Shown here piece after piece: positions 46,290-53,903 of a stretch of 64,000 bases of DNA (position 1 is its first letter; each line of letters begins with the position of its first letter). A model generated the notes under the pieces. That model saw only the letters and a program-made list of their open reading frames with translations. It was not told the origin of the DNA and made no database searches. Source of the DNA: Citrobacter sp. JGM124 (lineage in GTDB: Bacteria > Pseudomonadota > Gammaproteobacteria > Enterobacterales > Enterobacteriaceae); contig NZ_JAERJD010000009.1 of assembly GCF_018257795.1 (NCBI RefSeq), positions 1 through 64,000 on the forward strand. Direction: 5' to 3'. Both the position numbers and the translations under genes were made by a program.

Positions 46290-47854
46290 CAATCAATCCC
46301 CCTACCTTTTAGGGCAAAAAGTCCCTGTGGACGTCGCTGAATAAAGAGAATAATTAACAGCAGAATGAGAATCTTACCCAACACAGCGCCCATTTCTGGT
46401 TCAAGGACTTTATTCAGTATCCCCAGTCCAAAGGCCGCGACAACTGTTCCTGCCAGCTGCCCGACGCCACCTACTACGACCACCAGGAACGAATCGATAA
46501 TATACCCCTGGCCTAATTCCGGGCCGACATTGCCCAGCTGAGACAGGGCCACGCCGCCTAGCCCTGCGATCCCCGAACCTAAGCCAAAAGCCAGCATATC
46601 AACCCGCCCCGTGGGAACGCCGCAACAGTCAGCCATGGCACGATTTTGTGTCACTGCCCGTACATGTAAACCGAGACGTGTTTTATTCAGCAGCAACCAG
46701 GTGAGGACAAGTACCATAAAAGCAAATAAAATCACTGCGATACGGTTATACGGCAGGACAAGGTTAGGCAGTAATTGCAGGCCGCCGGATAACCATCCCG
46801 GGTTTGACACTTCCAGATTCTGAGCACCGAATAACATGCGGGTTATCTGGATCAACATTAAGCTGATACCCCAGGTCGCGAGTAATGTTTCAAGAGGACG
46901 ACCATAAAGGTGTCGAATAATCGTTCTCTCCAGCACCATGCCAATTATCCCCGTTACCAGGAACGCCGCAGGCAGTGCGAGTATGGGATACCAACTCAGC
47001 CATTCCGGGGCAAATTGCTGGAATATATTCTGTATTAACCAAGTGACATAGGCACCCAGCATCAGCATTTCACCATGGGCCATATTAATCACACCCAGCA
47101 GGCCATAGGTGATGGCGAGCCCAAGTGCGGCCAGCAGTAAAATCGAACCCAGAGATAAACCGGTAAAGGCTTGCCCCAGCCAGTCGCCCCACATGAGTCG
47201 TGATTTAATCTGTTGCAGACTCTCTGATGCGGCGGCCCTGACCTCGGCATTGGGTTCGTTAGCTTGCTGGGTCAGTACCTGAAGACGGGTCTGTATTGCG
47301 GGGTCAGACGACGTCCCCAATAATTTGACCGCGGCTAATCTGACCTGCACATCAGGCTGGGTAAGATTTAGCCTTGCGGCGGCCATCATCAGGGCGTGGT
47401 GAACATCCTGGTCTTTTTCAAGACTAAGGCGTTGTTCAATCAGAGGCAGCTGATCCGCTACACCACTAGTGGCTAGCTGACTGGCTGCCTGCTGACGTAT
47501 CGAAGGGTTATCGCTGACTAATTGATGGGAGGCAAAAGCACTGGCAATGGCAACACGCAGCCGATTATTAATCAGGACTTTTTTTACCTCTCCGCTGGGC
47601 TGCTGAACATCATCAAGAGGGGTGAGACGATTATTGCGTTGGTCAAATAATTGCTTATTTTGGTCGATAACCAGGCTTTCATTATGCAAAGCCTCCAGCA
47701 GGGGCAAGCGACTGGCTTGTGGTGCAGCTCCCCATTGTTGAAGCAATACAATCTGTTGGCTACGACTGGCTGTGGCAAAATCTGCACTGTCACTCGCTTG
47801 TGTCAGCCAGGGCAGGATCAATAATAGACAGCAGAAGTAACGGTGAATTTTCAT
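46289..47854 (-). CDS. urtB: Urea ABC transporter permease UrtB
   Basis: A 521-residue LivH-type permease. A signal-like N-terminus and a roughly 200-residue periplasmic helical (HEAT-like) extension precede the membrane domain, which begins at about residue 225 (TGLSLGSILLLAALGLAITYGLLGVINMAHGE). This extension distinguishes UrtB from branched-chain amino acid permeases and is the strongest sign that the operon is for urea. ATPase-contact motif VRAVTQNRAMADCCGV is present. Confidence 0.94.
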   Translation of the reverse strand: MKIHRYFCCLLLILPWLTQASDSADFATASRSQQIVLLQQWGAAPQASRLPLLEALHNESLVIDQNKQLFDQRNNRLTPLDDVQQPSGEVKKVLINNRLRVAIASAFASHQLVSDNPSIRQQAASQLATSGVADQLPLIEQRLSLEKDQDVHHALMMAAARLNLTQPDVQVRLAAVKLLGTSSDPAIQTRLQVLTQQANEPNAEVRAAASESLQQIKSRLMWGDWLGQAFTGLSLGSILLLAALGLAITYGLLGVINMAHGEMLMLGAYVTWLIQNIFQQFAPEWLSWYPILALPAAFLVTGIIGMVLERTIIRHLYGRPLETLLATWGISLMLIQITRMLFGAQNLEVSNPGWLSGGLQLLPNLVLPYNRIAVILFAFMVLVLTWLLLNKTRLGLHVRAVTQNRAMADCCGVPTGRVDMLAFGLGSGIAGLGGVALSQLGNVGPELGQGYIIDSFLVVVVGGVGQLAGTVVAAFGLGILNKVLEPEMGAVLGKILILLLIILFIQRRPQGLFALKGRGID

Positions 47855-47919
47855 TATTCTGGCCTTGCATGGATACAGGAATAGCAGGCCAACACCCGGT
47901 AAGGGCGCTGGCCTTTCTT

Positions 47920-49185
47920 TTAGTTAGATTTTACGGGGTGATCGGGTTTCTTATCGTTACCGGGAATGTAAGGGCTCCAGGGTTCTGCACGTACCGGTTT
48001 TTCCGTTTTCCACACCACCTCAAACTGGCCGTTGTCGCCAACTTCGCCAATCATCACAGGTTTATGCAGATGGTGATTGGTTGCATCCATTGTCAGTGTG
48101 TAACCGTCAGGAGCACTGAAGGTCTGCCCGGCCATGGCGGCACGTACTTTATCAGGATCAGTAGTACCTGCTTTTTCTACCGCCTGTGCCCACATGTTCA
48201 GACCGACATAGGTTGCTTCCATCGGATCATTTGTCACGACAGTATCTGCATTCGGGAGATTCTTTTTCTTGGCGTAAGCTTTATAGTCCGCAACGAACTT
48301 CGCATTGACGGGATTATCCAGGGACTCGAAATAGTTCCATGCCGCCAATTGTCCTACCAGGGGTTTGGTATCGATGCCACGTAATTCTTCTTCACCGACA
48401 GAGAATGCAACCACAGGAATATCGGTGGCCTTAATTCCCTGATTCGCGAGTTCTTTATAGAATGGTACGTTAGAGTCACCGTTAATGGTGGAGACGACGG
48501 CTGTTTTACCGCCGGCGGAGAATTTTTTAATATCAGAAACAATGGTTTGATAGTCATTGTAGCCAAATGGGGTATAGACCTCCTGGATATCTTTATCTTC
48601 AATGCCTTTTGAGTGCAGGAAGGCCCGCAGAATTTTGTTTGTGGTACGTGGATAAACGTAGTCAGTCCCCAGTAAGAAGAAGCGTTTAGCCTGACCACCG
48701 TCTTCACTTAGCAGATACTCTACAGCGGGAAGGGCTTGCTGATTGGGGGCAGCACCGGTGTAAAACACATTGGGTGACATCTCTTCCCCTTCATATTGTA
48801 CCGGGTAGAACAACAAACCATTCAATTCTTCAAAAACGGGTAAAACAGACTTCCTGGAGACTGATGTCCAGCAGCCAAAGACGGCAGCCACTTTATCCTG
48901 AGCCAGTAACTGACGCGCTTTTTCTGCAAAAAGTGGCCAGTTAGAAGCCGGGTCGACCACCACAGGTTCTAGCTGCTTACCGAGTACGCCACCTTTAGCA
49001 TTAATCTCATCAATTGCCATTAACGCCACATCTTTCAGTGGTGTTTCTGAAATGGCCATGGTGCCGGAAAGTGAGTGCATAATGCCCACTTTTATTGTAT
49101 CCGCAGCCTGGGCTGAAAACGTAATGCCGCTACTCATTACGGTTACACAGAGTGCGAGTGCGCTGAATAACGAGTTTTTCTTCAT
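47920..49185 (-). CDS. urtA: Urea ABC transporter substrate-binding protein UrtA
   Basis: A 421-residue periplasmic protein from ATG 49185 with signal peptide MKKNSLFSALALCVTVMSSG...SAQA. The mature start DTIKVGIMHSLSGTMAISETPLKDVALMAIDEINAKGG and VFGCWTSVSRKSVLPVFEE are typical of UrtA/FmdD. It captures urea or short amides at micromolar levels. No urease or urea carboxylase genes occur in the window, so urea breakdown must be encoded elsewhere. First gene of urtABCDE, behind a sigma-54 promoter with a long leader. Confidence 0.94.
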   Translation of the reverse strand: MKKNSLFSALALCVTVMSSGITFSAQAADTIKVGIMHSLSGTMAISETPLKDVALMAIDEINAKGGVLGKQLEPVVVDPASNWPLFAEKARQLLAQDKVAAVFGCWTSVSRKSVLPVFEELNGLLFYPVQYEGEEMSPNVFYTGAAPNQQALPAVEYLLSEDGGQAKRFFLLGTDYVYPRTTNKILRAFLHSKGIEDKDIQEVYTPFGYNDYQTIVSDIKKFSAGGKTAVVSTINGDSNVPFYKELANQGIKATDIPVVAFSVGEEELRGIDTKPLVGQLAAWNYFESLDNPVNAKFVADYKAYAKKKNLPNADTVVTNDPMEATYVGLNMWAQAVEKAGTTDPDKVRAAMAGQTFSAPDGYTLTMDATNHHLHKPVMIGEVGDNGQFEVVWKTEKPVRAEPWSPYIPGNDKKPDHPVKSN

Positions 49186-49620
49186 TGTATGAACCCCCAA
49201 AGTTCCGTCTGTTTTAGTTAATGGTTGATTGTCTGATTTATTGTCATGTTGGTTTTTGTATTACGGGTGATATGCACCTTCAGAGAGCACACACCGGCCC
49301 TGTTGTTGTGAGTACGCGTGAAGTGAACCAAAACCGTGCGGCACATTCACAGAGGTACTGCCCTGATGTGAACTTAGACGCCTGCTTTTTATCGCGTAGA
49401 ATGGAGTGAGAAGGAGAGCGTGCTGGATATACATCAGCCCCGCGGCAGCCAGATAAAAAAAGCGATTAGTTTTTATAATCGAATAGAAAATCGGTGTATT
49501 CCGCCGCAGAATCCTGTTGTTCCGATTCTGTTTCTGGTCGTCGAACCATTCCTGAAAGGTATATATCAAGGTAGATGCCATAAATGAATTTCAACGGATA
49601 TACAAAGTTGTATTCATCAA
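49186..49620 (-). other. Long untranslated leader of urtA
   Basis: If transcription starts about 12 bp downstream of the sigma-54 promoter, near 49608, the leader is about 420 nt. A 106-codon frame on the same strand (49261–49581) has no ribosome-binding site and no family features, so I do not call it a gene. A second promoter closer to urtA cannot be excluded. Confidence 0.45.
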
Positions 49621-49636
49621 AGCAAACAGTGTGCCA
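49621..49636 (-). promoter_or_regulatory. Sigma-54 (RpoN) promoter upstream of urtABCDE
   Basis: Minus-strand sequence TGGCAC-ACTGT-TTGCT matches the −24/−12 consensus (TGGCACr-N4-TTGCW) with exact GG-N10-GC spacing. Sigma-54 promoters are typical for nitrogen-scavenging transporters controlled by NtrC. Confidence 0.8.
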
Positions 49637-49716
49637 AATAAGTGCATATTAAATTATCATCATGAATATAAATGATTTTTAACACTTAGCAGAAATAATG
49701 AAATAATTTTGCGAGT

Positions 49717-49741
49717 TTTTGGTGCAATCCGTGCACCAAAA
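49717..49741. promoter_or_regulatory. 10-bp dyad, possible enhancer-binding site for urt
   Basis: The perfect inverted repeat TTTTGGTGCA-ATCCG-TGCACCAAAA is centred about 120 bp upstream of the predicted sigma-54 start. The words GGTGCA and TGCACC are the NtrC half-sites, but in the reverse order from the usual TGCACC-N5-GGTGCA. It may be a variant NtrC site or another regulator's operator. Confidence 0.5.
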
Positions 49742-49813
49742 TATAGGGGAATCTGACAAATCTATTCATTGCCAGTATTAGCGCTGAAAAAGGGGGGATA
49801 TTACGGTCAGCGG

Positions 49814-50737
49814 CTATTTATTTTCAGGGCTCGAGGTGTCAACCCAGCGACGAATTTCAGCGATATGCTCCGGCCCGATACCACAGCAACCGCCAACAAT
49901 CAGGGAGCCATCTCCTACCCACTTTTTCACCCATTTTAAATAGTTAGGTGGATCCATATCCGGGCGCAGGTATGAGATACCAGCATAGGGAGTATCGGAA
50001 ACAGGTTCTGGCATAAAAGCATTGGCATAGACCCCAACGCGTACAGCAGGGGTATCCGAGTGGCGAATAACAGAAATGGCTTTTTGGATGGCGTCACTCA
50101 TCACTTCAGGTTGACTACAATTAAACAGGATAGCCTCAACACCGGCAGAGAGTGCGTGATTTACCATTGCTGCAACTGTTTCACCGGAACGCAGCTCTGC
50201 TGGTGCTGTTCGACCAGACTCATCTTTTAAGGTGTAGGAGATATAAACCGGTAATTCGCTATAGCGGCGAATTTCTGCAAGGGTATTTAATGATTCCGCA
50301 ATAGAGCTTTGGGTTTCAATAATCCATAAATCAACGTAAGGTGCCAGGCCAGTGATCAGTGGGCGCAGGATGCGTTCAGCCTGCTCCGGGCGATAGCGTT
50401 CCGGGCGATAGCTTTCAAATAAGGGCGGAAGTGAACCGGCAACACGGATATTATTCTTAGTCCCGGCGACTTCACGAGCCAATAATCCTGCCCGGCTGGC
50501 CAGTGTTTTGGCTTCATTGTCAAAACGTTCCTGCCCTAACATATGCGGCACCAAGCCATAGGTATTGGTGGTCAGAATATTGGCTCCGTTATCGGCATAA
50601 AGCTGATGGGCGCGGCTGACAAACTCAGGCGCTTCTATTAATGACAGAGCCGACCATTCAGGAAGTTTGAACGGTGCACCCAGGGCTTCCAGCAAACGGC
50701 CCATGCCGCCATCAAGCACTTCTACTTTTTCTGACAT
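49814..50737 (-). CDS. Homocysteine S-methyltransferase family protein
   Basis: A 307-residue protein. The zinc-binding cysteines are Cys207 (ILFNCSQPE) and Cys284/Cys285 (VGGCCGIGPEH), and the N-terminal barrel motif VLDGGMGRLLEALG is present. Family knowledge: it methylates homocysteine to methionine using a methyl donor such as S-methylmethionine. It is divergent from E. coli MmuM, so I give no symbol. It is the third gene of a unit with an ABC permease and binding protein, which suggests that the transporter imports the methyl donor. Confidence 0.88.
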   Translation of the reverse strand: MSEKVEVLDGGMGRLLEALGAPFKLPEWSALSLIEAPEFVSRAHQLYADNGANILTTNTYGLVPHMLGQERFDNEAKTLASRAGLLAREVAGTKNNIRVAGSLPPLFESYRPERYRPEQAERILRPLITGLAPYVDLWIIETQSSIAESLNTLAEIRRYSELPVYISYTLKDESGRTAPAELRSGETVAAMVNHALSAGVEAILFNCSQPEVMSDAIQKAISVIRHSDTPAVRVGVYANAFMPEPVSDTPYAGISYLRPDMDPPNYLKWVKKWVGDGSLIVGGCCGIGPEHIAEIRRWVDTSSPENK

Positions 50738-50746
50738 AACAAACCC

Positions 50747-51598
50747 TTATTTACTATAGCCTCGGCTAAATCGTTGCTCCAGGTGTGTCTGGATCAATTC
50801 AAAAAACAGTGACATCAGCCAGTAAATGGCTGCGGCAGCAATTAACATTTCCATATAGTGATAGGTGCTGCGCCCATATGACTGGGCGAGGAAATTCAAC
50901 TCCCATAATCCCAGTAGTGATACCAGGGAAGAATCTTTAAGCATTGAAATAAATAATGAGCCGAGCGGTGGCACTATTATACGCAGAGCCTGGGGGACAA
51001 CAATCTGTGTCATAATCGTGCGCTGGCTGACACCTAAAGCCAGCCCGGCTTCTATCTGGCCACGAGGCACGGAAATAATTCCACTGCGCACAGTCTCAGC
51101 CATATAAGCACCATAGTTCAGGGAAAGTGCCAGAATTCCAGAAGTAAATGCGCCCAGAACAATGCCGACCTGGGGGAGAGCCAGATAGATAATTAATACT
51201 TGTACCAATAATGGTGTGCCACGGAATATCGAGATATAAAAAGTGGCAATACCAAATGCAAAAGGGTTGTGTGATAATCGACAGAACGCCACAACAACGG
51301 ATAAAGTAAAGGCACAGAACATTGAAATAAATGTTACTGTGAGTGTCATCGCCGCACCCTGAATAAATCCATCACTGGTCAGATGCAGGCCTAACATAAA
51401 TGGAAGTTTAGCCTGAATTAAGTGATAATCCAGACCCAAATGCATTAATAACAGCGCCAATACAGTAAGCATTAATAGCCATGTTAGTGCGACCTTAAAT
51501 TTAAAGCCCATCTGACTGTCGACAGGCTTAATTCTGATTCGCTTTTTGACGCTATTGTCTAATGCAAAATTCTCTGCATCAGAGGGCAACTGTGTCAT
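50747..51598 (-). CDS. Polar amino acid ABC transporter permease
   Basis: A 283-residue HisM/GlnP-family permease. A cytoplasmic N-terminal extension of about 35 residues precedes five or six hydrophobic helices. The EAA ATPase-contact loop is IEAGLALGVSQRTIMTQIVVPQALRIIVPPLG. It overlaps the upstream binding-protein gene by 4 bp (ATGA) and is followed 9 bp later by the methyltransferase gene. No ATP-binding subunit is encoded nearby. Confidence 0.9.
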   Translation of the reverse strand: MTQLPSDAENFALDNSVKKRIRIKPVDSQMGFKFKVALTWLLMLTVLALLLMHLGLDYHLIQAKLPFMLGLHLTSDGFIQGAAMTLTVTFISMFCAFTLSVVVAFCRLSHNPFAFGIATFYISIFRGTPLLVQVLIIYLALPQVGIVLGAFTSGILALSLNYGAYMAETVRSGIISVPRGQIEAGLALGVSQRTIMTQIVVPQALRIIVPPLGSLFISMLKDSSLVSLLGLWELNFLAQSYGRSTYHYMEMLIAAAAIYWLMSLFFELIQTHLEQRFSRGYSK

Positions 51599-52422
51599 GC
51601 GGGTTTATCCTGAGTAATATCAATCTGCGGGCCAAACCATTTTGTTGAAATCGCTTTTAAAGTACCATCCGCACGCAGCGCTTCGACGGTCTTACGAATT
51701 AACTCATCAAACTCAGGATCGCCTTTGTCGGTGGCTACCCAGTTTGGCTCAGAGTAGACTTCACCAATGATGCGTAATTTATCCGCCTTTTGCATATACT
51801 CCTGGGCCGTTGCTAAATTAGAGACGATGGCATCCAGCCTCACACCAGGGCCTAACATTAGATTCTGAAAGGCGATAGTCTCTTCAGAGGGTTCAACCCG
51901 GACATTTTTAAAAGGGTATGCGATGGGGGGGGCGCCCGGGATAACTAGCTCACCCTGTAAATATTTTTCATAACTGGAACCGATCCCTGCCCCGACTTTT
52001 TTACCGTTCAGGTCAGCCGCACTCTTAATATTTTTTTCATCTTTATTAACGACCAGTACTGCCGGTGAATTGTAATAACTTACAGGGAAATCCAGCACGG
52101 TGGCTCTTTCGGTATTTGGTGTCATGGAGCAGATGCAGGTATCCCAGCGTTTAGCCCATTTACCACCAACAATGGTTTCCCACCCCGGTGCGCTGGTCTT
52201 AAGCTTTACGCCAATTTTATCAGCAACGGCTTGGGCCACATCAACATCAAAACCAGCCAGCTTGTTATTTTCATCCAGATAACCAAAGGGCGGGTAATCA
52301 TTAACGATAACGTTATGCAGAGTTCCGGTTTTTAGTACACGATCCAGTGTTTCGCCAGCGTATCCATAACTGCTGGCTAAAATAAACAGTAAAGGTAAAG
52401 TCAGTGCTGCAGAACGTTTCAT
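51595..52422 (-). CDS. Amino-acid-type periplasmic solute-binding protein
   Basis: A 275-residue family 3 solute-binding protein with a signal peptide (MKRSAALTLPLLFILASSYGYA). The mature domain has LHNVIVNDYPPFGYLDENNKLAGFDVDVAQAVADKIG and IVGGKWAKRWDTCICSMTPNTER, typical of polar amino acid binders. First gene of the three-gene unit; S-methylmethionine or another methylated amino acid is a plausible ligand because of the methyltransferase, but this is inference. Confidence 0.9.
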   Translation of the reverse strand: MKRSAALTLPLLFILASSYGYAGETLDRVLKTGTLHNVIVNDYPPFGYLDENNKLAGFDVDVAQAVADKIGVKLKTSAPGWETIVGGKWAKRWDTCICSMTPNTERATVLDFPVSYYNSPAVLVVNKDEKNIKSAADLNGKKVGAGIGSSYEKYLQGELVIPGAPPIAYPFKNVRVEPSEETIAFQNLMLGPGVRLDAIVSNLATAQEYMQKADKLRIIGEVYSEPNWVATDKGDPEFDELIRKTVEALRADGTLKAISTKWFGPQIDITQDKPA

Positions 52423-52878
52423 AGCATTCCCTCAGGAGAATATACAATTATCGTGTATTCATATTGTTGCAAATTATAATAAAAATAGCGGTGTGGCTTA
52501 TATTCCCAAGGTATCATTGCAATGGTTTTTAATATAAGTGTTGTCTCTTGCTCTGTATTTTAATGATCTCTGATTATCACTGGTTCTGTGAATAATAAAA
52601 TAACTCCCCTTTTTTCTCTGAACGTGATCATGATCATTGATGGCAGAGTGAAAGTCAATTATGGGAAATATTAAAAATTAGCATATGCTATTTTAATTTA
52701 TAGCTATTAAAAGCAAATAATATAATAACTAATTGCAGAATATTGAATAACCGTCCGGGGTCAAGCATCATCGAGGTATTTCAACGCTATTTATGGATAC
52801 AGCTATCACTCGGCAACAGGCATCCTGACCTCCGTGTGACCCGTATAACGGAGGGTGCTGATCAGACACTGGATCAGA
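52423..52878. other. Intergenic region between binding-protein gene and DUF202 genes
   Basis: A 456-bp spacer, AT-rich in its left part, where the promoter of the binding-protein operon must lie. Near the right end a hairpin CCTCCGT/ACGGAGG (52829–52854, 12-nt loop) may terminate the DUF202 genes. No gene seen. Confidence 0.5.
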
Positions 52879-53163
52879 CTAGCCCAGCATTAAAAGATAT
52901 TTTTTCACGTTAATTAGTATCAATAAACAGCCGCAGAATATGATAATCAGAGAGATCAACGCAGGTTTACTCCTGCCAGGTTTGGCGAAAATAGCAACAC
53001 CTCCCCCAGTCAGTAATAATCCGCTACAGAGGCAGTACAGCCAGTCACCATTGTTCAGCCAGCCACGCAAACATAACAGGGAAAGTATGAGCATGGACCA
53101 CGCTGTACGTTGCCATGATAGCTCGGTACGTTCAGGCTGCAACCCAGAATCACGGTTATTCAT
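52879..53163 (-). CDS. DUF202 membrane protein (YidG-like)
   Basis: A 94-residue protein with the DUF202 opening DSGLQPERTELSWQRTAWSM and three hydrophobic helices. The first motif (PERTxLxWxRT) is characteristic. Function unknown; E. coli has a comparable pair yidH–yidG. It starts 2 bp after the end of the other DUF202 gene, so they are co-transcribed. Confidence 0.85.
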   Translation of the reverse strand: MNNRDSGLQPERTELSWQRTAWSMLILSLLCLRGWLNNGDWLYCLCSGLLLTGGGVAIFAKPGRSKPALISLIIIFCGCLLILINVKKYLLMLG

Positions 53164-53165
53164 GA

Positions 53166-53549
53166 CTACCCAAGCCAGAGCAAAAAGCCCAGCAAGAATG
53201 CCAGCACAACCACAAATCCCCCAAGGAATGGCACGCTGCGCGTATAGGGTAAATCCTGTTCCATTCTCATGGCATACTCATTTCTGCGCCATCGTCGCCA
53301 GGCCAGAAACCCCATTGAGGCACCGACGGCGAGTAAAATGAGGACCAGTGCTATCTTGAGTTCAGGCGGGGATGCCTGTGGTGTGAACTGCTCAATTCCG
53401 ACAGCACCCGCCATAAATGCCAATGAAGTGCGCACCCAGGCTAAAAAAGTACGCTCATTAGCCAGTGTAAAACGGTAATCGGGCGTTTTTCCCTCCTGCC
53501 ACCATTTTTTTTCTGGCGGCATGGAGCGAGTATTATCCTGATGATTCAC
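53166..53549 (-). CDS. yidH: DUF202 membrane protein (YidH)
   Basis: A 127-residue inner-membrane protein. It has PDYRFTLANERTFLAWVRTSLAFMAGAVGIEQF, almost the same as E. coli YidH, then three helices and YAMRMEQDLPYTRS. Function unknown. First of the two-gene DUF202 unit. Confidence 0.87.
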   Translation of the reverse strand: MNHQDNTRSMPPEKKWWQEGKTPDYRFTLANERTFLAWVRTSLAFMAGAVGIEQFTPQASPPELKIALVLILLAVGASMGFLAWRRWRRNEYAMRMEQDLPYTRSVPFLGGFVVVLAFLLGFLLWLG

Positions 53550-53903
53550 GCTTGATCCTTTCTTGTGTTGGCCGTTTTATCGTGGAATTGTTCTTGCCTG
53601 AATAATACAGAATAAAAACACAATCATAAACTGCTGGTAACGGTACTCCGATAGTGCTGTGACATTTGCCGGTCTGTATACCGTGCCTGAGGAAACCAGG
53701 CTGTCTGGACCATGGCAAGGTTGTGTATCGCTGCTGATGCTTGCCAGTGTTAATCAATGTTCCCGGCAGGATGCAGTCTATAAAAATGCTTAAAAATAAA
53801 TACATTAAGACTATTACTTGTTATTTAAAGGTGTATTTGATTTGCATCAATAAGGAAAGTAGCTGAATCGATAAAGTAAAGGGTAATAAAAAAGATCGAG
53901 GCA
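53550..53903. other. nirB upstream regulatory region
   Basis: A 354-bp divergent spacer between the DUF202 genes and nirB. It carries the FNR box at 53837–53850. The AT-rich segment before it (53790–53830) contains TACATTA and TACTTGT, which look like NarL/NarP heptamers but not convincingly. A 90-codon minus frame here is not supported. Confidence 0.6.
53837..53850 (+). promoter_or_regulatory. FNR box of the nir operon
   Basis: TTGAT-TTGC-ATCAA is a perfect match to the FNR consensus TTGAT-N4-ATCAA. Its centre at 53843.5 predicts a class II start near 53885, 19 bp before the nirB ATG. This fits anaerobic induction, as for E. coli nirB. Confidence 0.88.

Noticed and set aside
49261-49581. 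106-codon minus-strand frame in the urtA leader
   Set aside because: No ribosome-binding site before the ATG and no family-like pattern; treated as leader sequence.
53533-53805. 90-codon minus-strand frame upstream of the DUF202 genes
   Set aside because: It overlaps the yidH start region, has no motif and covers the nirB regulatory spacer.
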